A stretch of DNA of 64,000 bases from Hofstenia miamia (lineage: Eukaryota > Xenacoelomorpha > Acoela): positions 1,669,818 through 1,733,817 of the forward strand of contig SCFE01000085.1 of assembly GCA_004352715.1 (NCBI GenBank), in the 5' to 3' direction. Of this stretch, positions 32,996 to 44,268 are shown piece by piece (the stretch's first letter is position 1; the number at the start of each line of letters is the position of its first letter). The notes beneath the pieces were generated by a model, which saw only the letters and a program-made list of their open reading frames with translations, did no database searches and had not been told where the DNA came from. The position numbers were made by a program, and so were the translations under genes.

Positions 32996-35618
32996 CTAAA
33001 TTAATATCCCATATTTTGGGGTCATATTTCGTTTTATTTTTACTGCCCTCTGGGGCATTATTCTCCTTTCAACTTCTGGTTCCCTTTTCTCAGGTCTATA
33101 TTCATCTTGGAATTCTTCTTTGTGTACACTGTCCAACTCGTCCATTTCAGCATATGTGCCATCATAAACCTGTATAATTTTAAATTCTGCATGTTTATCA
33201 AGTATCACTTGATCTATATTTACCATTGCTCGTTTTAAATTTTGAAAGTGTAATATTCTCCCGTCATTAAGTTTATAGTTATTGTTGGGTAGTGTTTGTG
33301 TGATTGTGAATGGCCCTGACCATTGTGTTTTAAATTTTCTCACTTGATTCACGTCTTGTGTTCTCATTAGAGTGTATGCATAAACATTATCCTCTACCCT
33401 GTGTGGTTTGCCATATTTCTTCTTATTGAAATTTCTTTCTTGTCTTATCGCAGACTTTTTCGTGTTGTGACACATTGCCTTGTGAATCCCAGTTATCTGA
33501 TCTTTAATTTTCCTTATGTAATCATTGTCTGGTTTTTCGGAGTACGTATGCTATTGCCATACATGGCCTTATACAGAGTCATCCCCATTGTTGAGTGCAC
33601 TGAAGTATTGTAAAAATATTCTACTATTTCCACTACTTCTCTCCAGTCTCTACTTTCAATTCTTGATGTTAACACTCATATCAATTTAATCATAGTTTTA
33701 TTTAATCTTTCCACCGCACCATTTGCCTGTGGATGGTACGCCATTGTTTTTTCAGTTAATATTTCGATCAGTTTAGCCATTTCTTCAAACAATTTAATTT
33801 CGAACTGTACCCCTCTATTTGATATTATTGTTTGCATCAGTCCGAACTTTAAAATCCATTCTTTCATAATCTTGTCCTCTACTATTTTTGCCGTTGTTGA
33901 ATCTAATGGTATCATATGAGCATATTTTGTAAAATTGTCAACCAATACCAATATATACTGATACCCCTCATCATCCTGTGATAATTTCTCTAGATCTACA
34001 TGCACAATTTCATTGGGTGCTGTCACAATTATTTTTTCAAGTGGTGCAGTTTGTACTGGAAAATGACTNTATTCTCCTTTCAACTTCTGGTTCCCTTTTC
34101 TCAGGTCTATATTCATCTTGGAATTCTTCTTTGTGTACACTGTCCAACTCGTCCATTTCAGCATATGTGCCATCATAAACCTGTATAATTTTAAATTCTG
34201 CATGTTTATCAAGTATCACTTGATCTATATTTACCATTGCTCGTTTTAAATTTTGAAAGTGTAATATTCTCCCATCATTAAGTTTATAGTTATTGTTGGG
34301 TAGTGTTTGTGTGATTGTGAATGGCCCTGACCATTGTGTTTTAAATTTTCTCACTTGATTCACGTCTTGTGTTCTCATTAGAGTGTATGCATAAACATTA
34401 TCCTCTACCCTGTGTGGTTTGCCATATTTCTTCTTATTGAAATTTCTTTCTTGTCTTATCGCAGACTTTTTCGTGTTGTGACACATTGCCTTGTCTTATC
34501 GCAGACTTTTTCGTGTTGTGACACATTGCCTTGTGTAATCATTGTCTGGTTTTTCGGAGTACGTATGTAATTATTGCCTGGTTTTTCGGAGTACGTATGC
34601 TATTGCCATACATGGCCTTATACAGAGTCATCCCCATTGTTGAGTGCACTGAAGTATTGTAAAAATATTCTACTATTTCCACTACTTCTCTCCAGTCTCT
34701 ACTTTCAATTCTTGATGTTAACACTCATATCAATTTAATCATAGTTTTATTTAATCTTTCCACTGCACCATTTGCCTGTGGATGGTACGCCATTGTTTTT
34801 TCAGTTAATATTTCGATCAGTTTAGCCATTTCTTCAAACAATTTAATTTCGAACTGTACCCCTCTATTTGATATTATTGTTTGCATCAGTCCGAACTTTA
34901 AAATCCATTCTTTCATAATCTTGTCCTCTACTATTTTTGCCGTTGTTGAATCTAATGGTATCATATGAGCATATTTTGTAAAATTGTCAACCAATACCAA
35001 TATATACTGATACCCCTCATCATCCTGTGATAATTTCTCTAGATCTACATGCACAATTTCGTTGGGTGCTGTCACAATTATTTTTTCAAGTGGTGCAGTT
35101 TGTACTGGAAAATGACTTTTATTGTTTATGAGACATGTATTACATTTGTTAATGACGTCTTCAACTGTTTTTCTAATACTTGTCATTATAAACCGAGCGT
35201 TAAAGGTATTTTCTGTCTGTATTATCCCCAAGTGCCCGTTTTCATGCACCTTTCTAACTAATTCTCTTTTGTAATATTCAGGAATCACTATTCTCAACGT
35301 CTTTCCCTCTATATACAAAAGTCCATTTCTGTTTAACTTCCTTTTGTATCTTTGGAAATAGCTCTTAGCTTCCTTTCCTAACACCCAATTGTCATCAAAG
35401 ACTTTTTCTTGTATATCCCTGAGAATCAAATCAGTTTTCTGTTTTTCAATTATGTCTTTTTCAGTTATCTCCTCCTTAATTGTTATTGGCATAATTGTAT
35501 TTCCCTTTTTATCCGCATTAATATCGGGTAACTCTGTATACTCATTATGCGGCATAAATTGAAATCGTTTCTTTTCACCATCGACTTTCTCTATATCTCT
35601 CTTGTATTCTGGCAGCAC
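32996..35618 (-). pseudogene. integrase region of pol, element C1 (part duplicated)
   Basis: Minus strand: zinc region HENGHLGI with C-N-T-C (about 35250-35130), core with HVDLE, then IISNRGVQFE where Asp is expected but Asn is present, then ANGAVERLNKT, and a C-terminal domain with MCHNTKKSAIRQ and QWSGPFTITQ. About 1 kb (33063-34068) is repeated at 34070-35116 across the single n at 34069, with only scattered differences, so one copy is probably an assembly duplicate or second allele. The longest open frame is 297 codons (35618-34725). Integration activity is unlikely with the second Asp changed. Confidence 0.85.
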
Positions 35619-37281
35619 TGTCCAAAATCTGCATTTTTATGCAACATTCCTTTCCAATGCTCTATGTTGAATCTAAACTCATTTAAGTATTCAATCCATC
35701 TTGATACAATTGACGATTTATCGCCTGAAAACTTTTTTAGCCATGCTAACCCACTATTATCTGTTCTTACTCTAAATGTTTGGCCTGTTAAAAAGTAACG
35801 AAATTTCTTTATACTTTCGACTAACGCCAACTTCTCGAATTTTGTTGAGAAATAGTTTTCTTCGCTTTGTTTCAATTTACGACTAAAAAACTGTATCCGC
35901 ACTTCTTTGCCATCCATTATTTGACCTAGACATGCTCCTATAGCGACATTACTCACATCACAATCCAGGATGAATTCTTTGTCGTAATCAGGTGTATTCA
36001 ATGATTGCATCTTACTTAACACGTCTTTTATGTTGTCTAGTTGTTTTTGTTCTCTCCATGTCCACTCAAAGCTTTTATTCTTTTTAAGTAGTTCTGTCAT
36101 TCTGCCTGTTTTATGAGCCACATTGGATATGAATAAACCATAATAATTAATGAAACCCATAATTTGCTGTAAATTCTTTTTTGTTTTAAGACTGCTGATA
36201 TTTTGTATCATTTCTTTCACATTATTTTTCATTCTTATTTTGCCTTTTTGAATTTGTCTCCCCAAGAATACTACTTGTTCTTTTAGAATCTCGCATTTCT
36301 TTCCATTAACACATAACCCTGAATTATACAAAATTTTGAGCGTTCTGTCCATTTTATTGAGGTGTTCTTTAATTGTGTTACTTGCTATTAATATGTCGTC
36401 TATATATGCACTTATCCCTTTTTTGATTTTCCTATTATTCTATTTCAGAACTTTCATTACGTATCTTTGAAACGTGGCTGGGGCATTGCATAATCCAAAA
36501 GCCATATACATCCATTTGAATAGCCCGTATGGCATTACAAATGCTGTTTTCTCAATGTCCTTAGGCTCCATTGGCACCTGCCAGTGTGCTTTACACAGAT
36601 CTATACAGGTGTAGTATTTATTCTTACTGGCTTCATATATGATGTCCTATATTCTCAGGAGTGGATAGGCATCTTTTTTAGTAATATCGTTGAGTTTCCA
36701 GAAATCTATACAGAGTCTATATTTACAAAGACAATTGGCGCAGCATATGGACTCTTGCTCGGCCTTATTATTTTATTGTCTATCAATTCATTCAAAATGG
36801 TGTTATAGTGTTCTTTCAGGTGTTCAGGGACTCTCCTGCATGGCAGTCTTATCGACTCCTCCATTGTTGTCACTATTTTATGCGTCTCTCCCACTGCCTT
36901 GCCCACGCTTATTTCACCATAGTTAAATATTTTTGCGTGTTTTTTCAGTATCTCTATTAGTTTTATCCTTTCCTCTTCACTCAGATGCTGATAGTCTTCA
37001 TCTTTCACTTCCGGTATTTGATATTCCTTTTCTTCTTCTATTATATTGATTGCTTTGTTTACCATCGTTTTTTCAGTCTTCACTCTTTTCCCTTTTAGTT
37101 TTAAGGTATCCTTTTTTATATTAACCACGTGATTTGTTGCATTTAACATTGGTATAGTTCCCATACCTTCCTTTAATACACACAATCTTGATGGAATCAA
37201 CAACTTCTTTGTATTGGTCCCTTTTTGATCATAGATCATGACTTCAGCCATTATGTGCTTCTCTGTTTCTATTTGACACAT
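35591..37281 (-). pseudogene. reverse transcriptase and RNase H of pol, element C1
   Basis: The RT N-terminal part (37281-36706) ends in IIRPSKSPYAAPIVF. The palm has CIDLCKA and, near 36395, A-Y-I-D-D-I-L, so the catalytic aspartates are kept. Thumb and RNase H follow (36352-35591), with ILDCDVSNVAIG, KFEKLALVESIKKF and VRTDNSGLAWL. Only a few nonsense changes and frame breaks (near 36650 and 36440) prevent a full frame. Compared with A2 (YIDN) and B1 (YIND) this is the most intact polymerase here. Confidence 0.88.
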
Positions 37282-37761
37282 TTTCCAATTATTCGGTAGA
37301 ATTTTTATGTCTTCCTTTAATTGAAATTGTATTATTTCTGTGTCTTCCTACTCCTTGCAGGTTGTCACCACTTCTTTCTGCACTGATATGGTTTTGTTTG
37401 TGTAATCAATAATGCATTTGTTATCTGTTAAAAAGTCATTCCCCAATATAACTTCATAGGGTTTTCTCTGTATCAATTACAGTAAACGTTTGCGAAAATG
37501 TAGTATTAGCAATTACCTCAATTAATTTACCTTTAATATCAATGTAATCTCTTGATGCATTTAGTAGTCTGCTTTTTCACTTTTCAATTTTCTGTTGTCA
37601 AATCCTATTTTCGCTGCACATTTGTCAGTAATGATTGATATTCCTGCTCCTGTATCTATGGTTGCCTTGACCATCACCCCATTTATTACAACTGTAATTG
37701 TATTTGTCTTGATTAGGTCTGTTACAATTAGAATGGGTGCACAGTTTACCGGAGACAGCAC
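37282..37761 (-). pseudogene. aspartic protease of element C1
   Basis: The active site D-T-G-A is intact in ATIDTGAGISIITDKCAAKIGF (about 37610-37690). The domain continues through EVILGNDFLTDN (near 37450). A frame change near 37560 and a stop near 37350 break it. It would mature the Gag and Pol polyproteins. Confidence 0.82.
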
Positions 37762-37779
37762 TCCCTCTAGTTTAAAGTT

Positions 37780-39241
37780 TCATTTTCTATTTCTTCTGTT
37801 TGCTCAGATTCATCTTCATCATCTAATAGATCTTCCTTGTTGAAGGTTGCTTCTTCTTCTTCAATAAAGTTAATCTGCCTTTTGCAATATTTTATCGTAT
37901 GGCCTTTTTTTCCACATGTCTGACATTTTAAGTCTTTCCTATTTATCCTTTTTACTGTTCCATCTTTTCAATTTATCTTTATGATCTCGTCTTTTGGTTT
38001 TCCATTTTCATCTTTTCTCATTCTGTTAATTCCACTTGTCATTGCCAGTATTACTTTTGTTATCACCGACTTTTCATTAATTCAGGCATTATTTTCCATA
38101 GTGAACTGAATTCCCAAACCTTTCCTTATCATTCTTTCTAAACAATCATCAGCATTGCATTTAATTTCAAACTGTTGTTGAATCGGTTCTGGTAATCCTT
38201 TACATATATGAGAAAACAGGTCGAATTTAAAATATGTGCTCTCTCTCTGGAACTCAATTTTAATAGTCTTTCCACTTGCGACAAATAATTACTCAGATCT
38301 TCCCTTTTATTCATTTTCAAACTATTTAATAACATCTGATACTGACTTTTGAAACTTTCATCATCATAATACCGCTGATACTCTCTGATTAGTTTTTTGT
38401 AATCTGTTTTAGTTTCCAGATCCAATACTAAATAATGCTGGTATGCTGCTCCTCCTAAATATAGAGGAAATCTTGCCGCCGCTTGTTTCTGTATCACTTT
38501 CCTTTCTTTCATACTCATTTCAAACATTTAAATCCATTCTTTGAATGTAGGCGAGTAACTATCTACTCTCCCTGTAAATTTTGGCAGTATGGCTTTGCAT
38601 GCTGGCGTATCATTGTCTTCCTCCTCCAACAATAATATTTCACTTGTGCTTTTGCATTTTGCCTTAACCTGCTTTGTTATGTTCACAACTAATTTTTCTA
38701 CAAATTTGTCTTCTGTTTGACAGTCTTTGTACATTTCAGTTTGAACTTCCTTCATTGGTATGCTTCCAATTGATTTTTCCGGCTCCTGTATTACTGTATT
38801 TTTTATTACTTTGACACTCCCTTTTCCTTCTTCTGTTGTTTCTTCATTTGTCAATGATATTAGTCAGATCTTATCTTTCAAATCATCTATCTCAAGTTGT
38901 TTCAAGATATTATCTTCTCTTAAGTTAACATTTTCCTCATGCATTTGAGTCATCATTTGTTGCAAATGTTTGCTTTGCATTTTTATCTCTTTATTAGCTT
39001 CTACCAATTTTTTAATCTGTTTTTGAAATACATTTCTTTGCTCTGTTAACCTTAGGCTAGTGTCTTGTGTGATTTCTTCAATGCGTTTATCTTTTTCAGG
39101 ATTCGCCATCTCTATTTCGAACATTCTTTGAGTTAAGTTTTCTATTTGTAACATTAACTCTCGCCTTTCATTGTTGTTGCTCTCTATTATTTTCATCAAT
39201 TCGGTTATCAAAAATTCTGCACTTTCTTTCTCTGGTTGCAA
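37780..39241 (-). pseudogene. gag of element C1
   Basis: An N-terminal coiled coil starts at the Met at 39241 (125 codons, IENLTQRM and QMQSKHLQQMM type heptads). Then a linker with DTPACKAILPKFTGRVDSY, a capsid-like region with FPLYLGGAAYQHYL and YYDDESF (38527-38138), and a CCHC knuckle C-Q-T-C-GKKGH-TIKY-C near 37890-37930 followed by an acidic tail. All knuckle ligands are present. Frame breaks lie near 38860, 38528 and 38140. There is no 5' leader or LTR upstream. Confidence 0.83.
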
Positions 39242-39275
39242 AATTATTTCTGTTGGGGAATTCTGACTTTCAGGG

Positions 39276-39423
39276 GATGCATTACTTCAACTACAGTGAC
39301 AAAATGGATAGAAAGTACATGAAGCAGCTTAAAGTTCAGATAACCAGAATACATGAAACAATGTGCCACAATATATAAAAATCTGCAGTGAGACAACAGC
39401 ACATTTACAATAGAAAAATACAT
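39276..39423 (+). pseudogene. integrase C-terminal fragment of element R, third piece
   Basis: Encodes FNYSDKMDRKY, MCHN and SAVRQQ, the integrase C-terminal linker seen in A2 (7442-7670) and D1. It is on the same strand as the R pieces at 15901 and 27327, so it is taken as what follows the C1 insertion. It ends at the D1 LTR. Confidence 0.7.
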
Positions 39424-40502
39424 TTTAGCATCATCCAAGAAAACCCAAGTTTGCTAATGAAGATATTCAGTGAAAAGGAACTAAAATTGAACTTAAATGT
39501 GACTAAAATATATCATAAAAAATTATTTTCATCTTAGATTAGTTTTGTATTATGCAACCAAGAACTATCAGTGAAAATCATTATAATTAGCATTTGTTGA
39601 TTCTACTAATATGGCAAAATTAGAGGGTGAATTTGCTTCCATTATTTTTAGCCATTTTGACAGATGAACATTTGAAATTTTAAAATGACAGATACTTATT
39701 TTGGATTAACTATAAATAGAGAGAAATTTATTGTAACAATTGATAAAGAAAATTCTTTAGTTTTGATTATGATTTGATTATTAACTATGATGGTCCACTA
39801 AACAGTTGGTTTTTTCAGTAGTTGTGAGGACACCATAATGGGAAAAGTTCTAGGTTCCTTGTTCCAAGCCACCAACCTGCACTTAAGTTAGGAATACAAT
39901 TGGGAGTTATTTTCCATTTAGCTAAATATCAATCATTTCATACATGTACAAACAAGCCAAATTAATGATGATAACATGACTGATAATGTGACTTTGTATG
40001 TATTTATTATTATATGTAGGTTAGGAAGCTGCTATTTATTTATCATATTTAAAGCCAATATATTTTGGTAGTGGCTAATTTCAAAATTAGTTAACCAGGT
40101 AGTAACAATCAAGGTTGCAAGTATACAGTACACTTTACAAATTGACATTAAGTCAAGTTGTGTTGAATCTTGAGTAAGCAGTGAGCTACGATAGGGTACA
40201 CAAGTTCTTTCATTGAGCTGAGATTTGGAACTCACTTACTTAGAACATAGGAGAGTGGTTGTTACCTGAATTGGAGATCAGGCTTGGGCTGATGCCCAAT
40301 CACCAACAACTGGAAAGGATGCTGTGAACCTTTTTCACCTAAATAGTGTTTGTTATATCATCTATTCATTACCTTTAATGGCATTAATAATGTAGAAGTC
40401 AAGCAGTATAAGATTAGTAGATCCCTACCTGCTAGTGTATTATACTGATTATCATAGTATAATGCAGAAATTAGATATCAAACCCTGGTAGAGGATGCTA
40501 CA
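39424..40502 (+). mobile_element. 5' LTR of element D1 (A-related)
   Basis: Starts TTTAGCATCATCC (TG changed to TT) and ends GAGGATGCTACA. 1,079 bp, a full-length relative of family A. The U5 hairpin TTGGGC-TGAT-GCCCAA is at 40284-40299. Preceded by ACAT; no 3' partner is visible to test the target duplication. Confidence 0.8.
40284..40299 (+). promoter_or_regulatory. U5 stem-loop TTGGGC-TGAT-GCCCAA
   Basis: A six-base-pair perfect stem in the D1 leader, after TTGGAGATCAGGC. The stem is as in 15241-15256 but the loop is different (TGAT). Confidence 0.55.
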
Positions 40503-40520
40503 TAGTGACTGTGATAGCTC
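40503..40520 (+). promoter_or_regulatory. primer-binding site and leader of D1
   Basis: TAGTGACTGTGATAGC follows the LTR directly and resembles the A2 PBS TGGTGACCATAACAGC at 12 of 16 positions, with G to A at position 2. A second copy of the same leader is at 43192. Confidence 0.55.
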
Positions 40521-41001
40521 ACAAGAACAAGCAGAATCTAGTGTAACATCCTCTACCAGGCATTATTACTGTTTATCCTTTGTTATTTATGATATTGTTT
40601 GTATCTTTGCAGGTAGGGATTTACTACTAGATACTGTTTAGCTATTGTTTACTTCTGTTAACATAATGTAACTAGATTTAACTATTCACTATTTAAGTGA
40701 TGAAGCCATACAGCAATCTCTCCAAAGATCAATAATGGGCATCTGCCTGAAATGGATCTCCACATCCAGTTTCACCAGTCCATCAATGATTCATTTGGTT
40801 GAGTTCCACCCCTCAGCTCAGTGATGCAACTTATGTGTACCCTATCCTAGCTTGGTGCATACTCAATACAAGACACAGTTCAACTTAGACTCTATTTTGT
40901 AAAAGTGTTTCATGAATGTGCAATCAGACTTGTTACTAGCTGCTTAATTTATATTACATGTAGCCATTACCAAAATATATTGCTGTTAATAATTAGTTTA
41001 A

Positions 41002-42199
41002 CCTGATCGCCAGCATTGACTCTTTTTAGTACACAAGATAAATAGCTAATCACATAAATATAAATCATTGTATTGGTGTGAAATAAGTTTTACCACTAAA
41101 TTTAGTAAACGTATGTTATTCTATTTTAGTGCATTCTTTGCTACAACATGTTAAGCATTTTCTATAAAAAAATTTTTAAGCACAAAAGTCATGTCAAAAT
41201 GTTCAAAAGAAACAATCAAGATATTATTAATTTCAAGCATTAATATTGCAAGTATATAGAAATACCTATGTAAATATAATGTGATTGGCATTGTATTAAA
41301 CATATATAAACTTTCTATGTTCAATTGCTAACATGTGGCAGTCTAATAAGTTAAAATATATGTGTACTCAAAAGAGTACATTGACGCTGTGTTATGCAAA
41401 AAGTTATATAAGACAAAAAGATCTACAAATCTTGTGATATTATTTTNNNNNNNNNNNNNNNNNNNNNNNNNNNNNNNNNNNNNNNNNNNNNNNNNNNNNN
41501 NNNNNNNNNNNNNNNNNNGTGTTATGCAAAAAGTTATATAAGACAAAACAAAGATCTACAAATCTTGTGATATTATTTTATGCTTAACTTATCTGAAACA
41601 CTTATAAAGGGCGCATTTATTCAAAAACCACAGGAACATAAACTTTCAACACATACTTCTTAAGCAATGAAACAAAAAGCAATCCAGCCTCTTCCTATTG
41701 ATGAACATTATTATGATAAATTTGACCACTGGCCTTAAAATATCCCTGAAAGGCAAATTCAATGCCATAATCCTGGTTGCTCTTGACGAATCTGTTTCAA
41801 ATGCAGCAAATGAGATGTTTTTCTTTGTGTTTATTATGATCCAAGTAGCTTTTTTGTTTTCCATAATTGATGATTTTATTTTTATTATCTGTTAATATTA
41901 TGAGTTTAGTTCTTGTCAACTGTTTTGATGAATAAAAGTGATTGCATGCCTTCTTAAATGAAGTACAATATGAAAAATAGCAGTAATGTAAGGTAATAAT
42001 ATATTATCCAACTTTGCATTTTTTGATTATTTGGTAATTTTACAGTCAATGTACTCAAAAAAGTACACATAAATAATATTAAAACTATGATATTAATAAC
42101 CTAGCAATTTTGGCTATTCTATGGCATTGGTTTTTTATTAATATATTCATAGAAATCTGGTAATTTAGTTTAATATTTAAGGTTGTGCCTCCAACAAGG
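41002..42199 (+). mobile_element. piggyBac-like DNA transposon, internally deleted
   Basis: Sits in the LTR at a TTAA (40998-41001). The right flank is TTTA, one base different, and the LTR homology resumes with TATTGAG. The ends begin CCTGATC and end CAAGG, the CC...GG form usual for piggyBac. Subterminal motifs of the type GTCAATGTACTC with short palindromes occur near 41017, 41363-41388 and 42046-42070. It contains a 72-bp gap (41447-41518) whose flanks repeat about 58 bp. Only the transposase C-terminus remains. Confidence 0.8.
41674..41870 (+). pseudogene. piggyBac transposase, C-terminal cysteine-rich domain
   Basis: About 65 codons. PLPIDEHYYDKFDHWP matches the segment before the final domain of piggyBac transposases, and then C-H-N-P-G-C, F-K-C-S-K, F-L-C and F-F-V-F-H match the spacing of the C-terminal zinc-binding domain that recognises the transposon ends. 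In-frame stops lie after DHWP, before RICFKC and inside the K-x-D stretch (TGA where Cys is expected). The catalytic Asp region is absent. Recognised from the C-terminal motif pattern only. Confidence 0.75.
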
Positions 42200-42896
42200 T
42201 TTATATTGAGCAGCTTCCTAACCTACATTTATTAATAAGTACATGCTCAGTCACTTTATCAGTCACTTTATAATAACTAATTTCAATCTGACATAATATA
42301 AATATATTAAATAGGTTTCAGTCATCCAACCATATTTTGAATCTATTTTAATACATGTACTGAATGATCAATAGTCAAATAAACAAGAGAAAAACCCCTA
42401 TAGCTAACTTAAGTGCACTTTTGTGATCTGGCACAAGGACCCTAGAATCAATCTAGTGATGGATCCAGACCACTACTAAGCACAACTTGTTTAGCTTGTC
42501 ATTCTATTAAATAATCAAACCATATTAACATAACAAAATAAGAATTCCAAATAAAATTCTTTATCAATTGCTTACAAGGTTGCATATCTCTTTATAGTAA
42601 ATTCAGAAAAGTACCTGTTGATTTCAAATTTGAACTTTTGCTGCCAATAAGGCAGCTAAAAATATTGGAAGTGATTTTGCCTCCTCATTTTGCCAAAACG
42701 TATTATTATCAACATATACTAATCTCTTATAGTTGACACTTATTGTTGCTTGGTTGCATAATACAAATTAATCTAACTGATTTAATAATTTTATAATATT
42801 TCTAATCATCATTTTCTTTGATCTTATTCTCCTCTTGATTTGACAATAGCAGCTTGATTAATTTGGATGATGCTACACTAGGAGAAAATTCTTTTC

Positions 42897-43191
42897 TTTC
42901 ACTGAGCTGGGATTTGGAACTCACTTACTTGGAACATTGAAGAGTGTTTGTTATCTAAATTGGAGATCAGGCTTGGGCTGATGCCCAATCACCAACAACT
43001 AGAAAGGATGCTGTGAACCTTTTTCACCTAAATAGTGTTTGTTATATCATCTATTAATTACAGTTAATGGTGTTAATAATGTAGAAGTCAAGCAGTATAA
43101 GATTAGTACATCCCTACATGCTAGTGTATCATACTGATTATAGTAGTATAATTGAGAAATTAGATATCAAAGCCTGGTAGAGGATACTACA
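42897..43191 (+). repeat. tandem copy of D1 LTR 3' part
   Basis: Aligns with 40208-40502, about 90 percent by eye, ends GAGGATACTACA, and is followed by a second copy of the PBS and leader. The joint is at a shared TTCTTTC. This duplicated LTR tail plus leader arose before the solo LTR landed in the left copy. Confidence 0.8.
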
Positions 43192-43300
43192 TAGTGACTG
43201 TCACAGCTCACAAGAACAATCAGAATCTAGGAGAAAATTCTTTTCTTTCTCTGAGTTAAGATAGTTGTTTTCTCTCAGAAAATATTTTTGTCTCCCCACA

Positions 43301-44268
43301 ATGGAGTTACAAACATTGCACATGTCCCCTGAAACAAGCCCCAAGAAATCTTTAAAATGCTGAGGAAGAGCAATGAAACAGAGATGCTGTTGAAAAATGA
43401 AATAAGATGATTGATGGAGAAACTTCAGTAAAGTGAAAACATGCTGAATGAACTGAAAGTAGAAATGCAGACAAAATTAGATAGACAGAATGAACTATTT
43501 CAACAAGAATTTAAGACACTTACTCAACAACTGTCAGAGTTGAACAAAAAATTTTAGAACAAAATCAGCAATAGGAAAAGATGTATCAGCAACTGGAAAA
43601 TGAAAATAAGCAGTTAATACAGGATAATGATATACACACACAGAAAAGCTTGAGCAACTGAAGGATAATTTAAAATTAATATGACTAAATGAAGATGAGG
43701 ATTGAGAAAACATCTGAACACATGATATAGAATTCCAAAAAGCAAAAGAAAATGAGTCACATGCACCACTGAATAGTGCAAACAAACAAGTACACTACTA
43801 GGAGTATGATGAAGATAAAGATGATGATAAACAAAAAACTTATAAATGAGATCACAAAGGCATAGTAAATAAGGTATCAAAGCTTGATTTTGCCAAGAAA
43901 TAGAACCAATGACACTATACCTTGCAAAGCAACATTACCAAAATTCAATGGAAAGGTTTATGGCTACAACCCCACTTTCATAGAATGGCTCCAGATGTTA
44001 GAAATTACCATGGGAGAACAGAAGGTGAACCAAGAGGCAACAGCAGCAAGACTTCCCCTATATCTCACAGGCACAGCATACCAACACTACTTGCTATTGG
44101 ATACTGACACTAAAAGAAACTATGAACTGCTAATAGGTGATTTCATATAGTACTATGAGAATGAAAGTTTTGAAAATCAGAATCATATTATTCTGAATGC
44201 TACAATGATGAAAAAGAGTGAGGATATGCAGAACTACATCCAACAGGTCAAGAGACTCATAATGCTAA
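43301..44268 (+). pseudogene. gag of D1, coiled coil and capsid-like part
   Basis: ATG at 43301 (MELQTLHMSPETS), coiled coil to about 43570 with stops, then from 43884 the capsid-like region with NDTIPCKATLPKFNG, GEQKVNQEA, LPLYLTGTAYQHYLLLDTDTK and YYENESF. It is cut at 44268 by a B solo LTR and goes on at 45386 with SLRENRYSTYN. Stops and frameshifts (for example near 43380, 43430 and 44150) make it a pseudogene. Confidence 0.82.

Larger units (their letters stand above)
28173..39275 (-). mobile_element. LTR retrotransposon C1 (Ty3/gypsy type), best preserved
   Basis: Minus-strand order: gag (39241-37780), protease (37761-37282), RT-RNase H (37281-35591), integrase (35618-32996, part doubled), ORF3 (32960-29450), 3' LTR (29434-28173). 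Fewer breaks than A2, B1 or D1, with intact DTGA, YIDD and CCHC motifs. The 5' LTR is absent: gag N-terminus is followed at 39276 directly by plus-strand integrase sequence of element R. It is inserted in the integrase of R. Confidence 0.88.
40542..42877 (-). mobile_element. solo LTR, family A, in D1 leader, carrying a piggyBac
   Basis: Plus-strand ends TGTAACATCC and GATGATGCTACA, flanked by CTAG on both sides (40538-40541, 42878-42881). The uninterrupted site exists at 43227-43230 in the tandem copy of the leader. Subtracting the insert at 41002-42199 leaves about 1.1 kb. Confidence 0.92.

Noticed and set aside
41447-41518. 58-bp direct repeats as transposon ends
   Set aside because: They flank an N run in the middle of the element and are nearly identical, as at the other assembly joins.
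41646-41864. Minus-strand frame of 72 codons in the piggyBac region
   Set aside because: Antisense of the transposase C-terminal domain, which reads on the plus strand.
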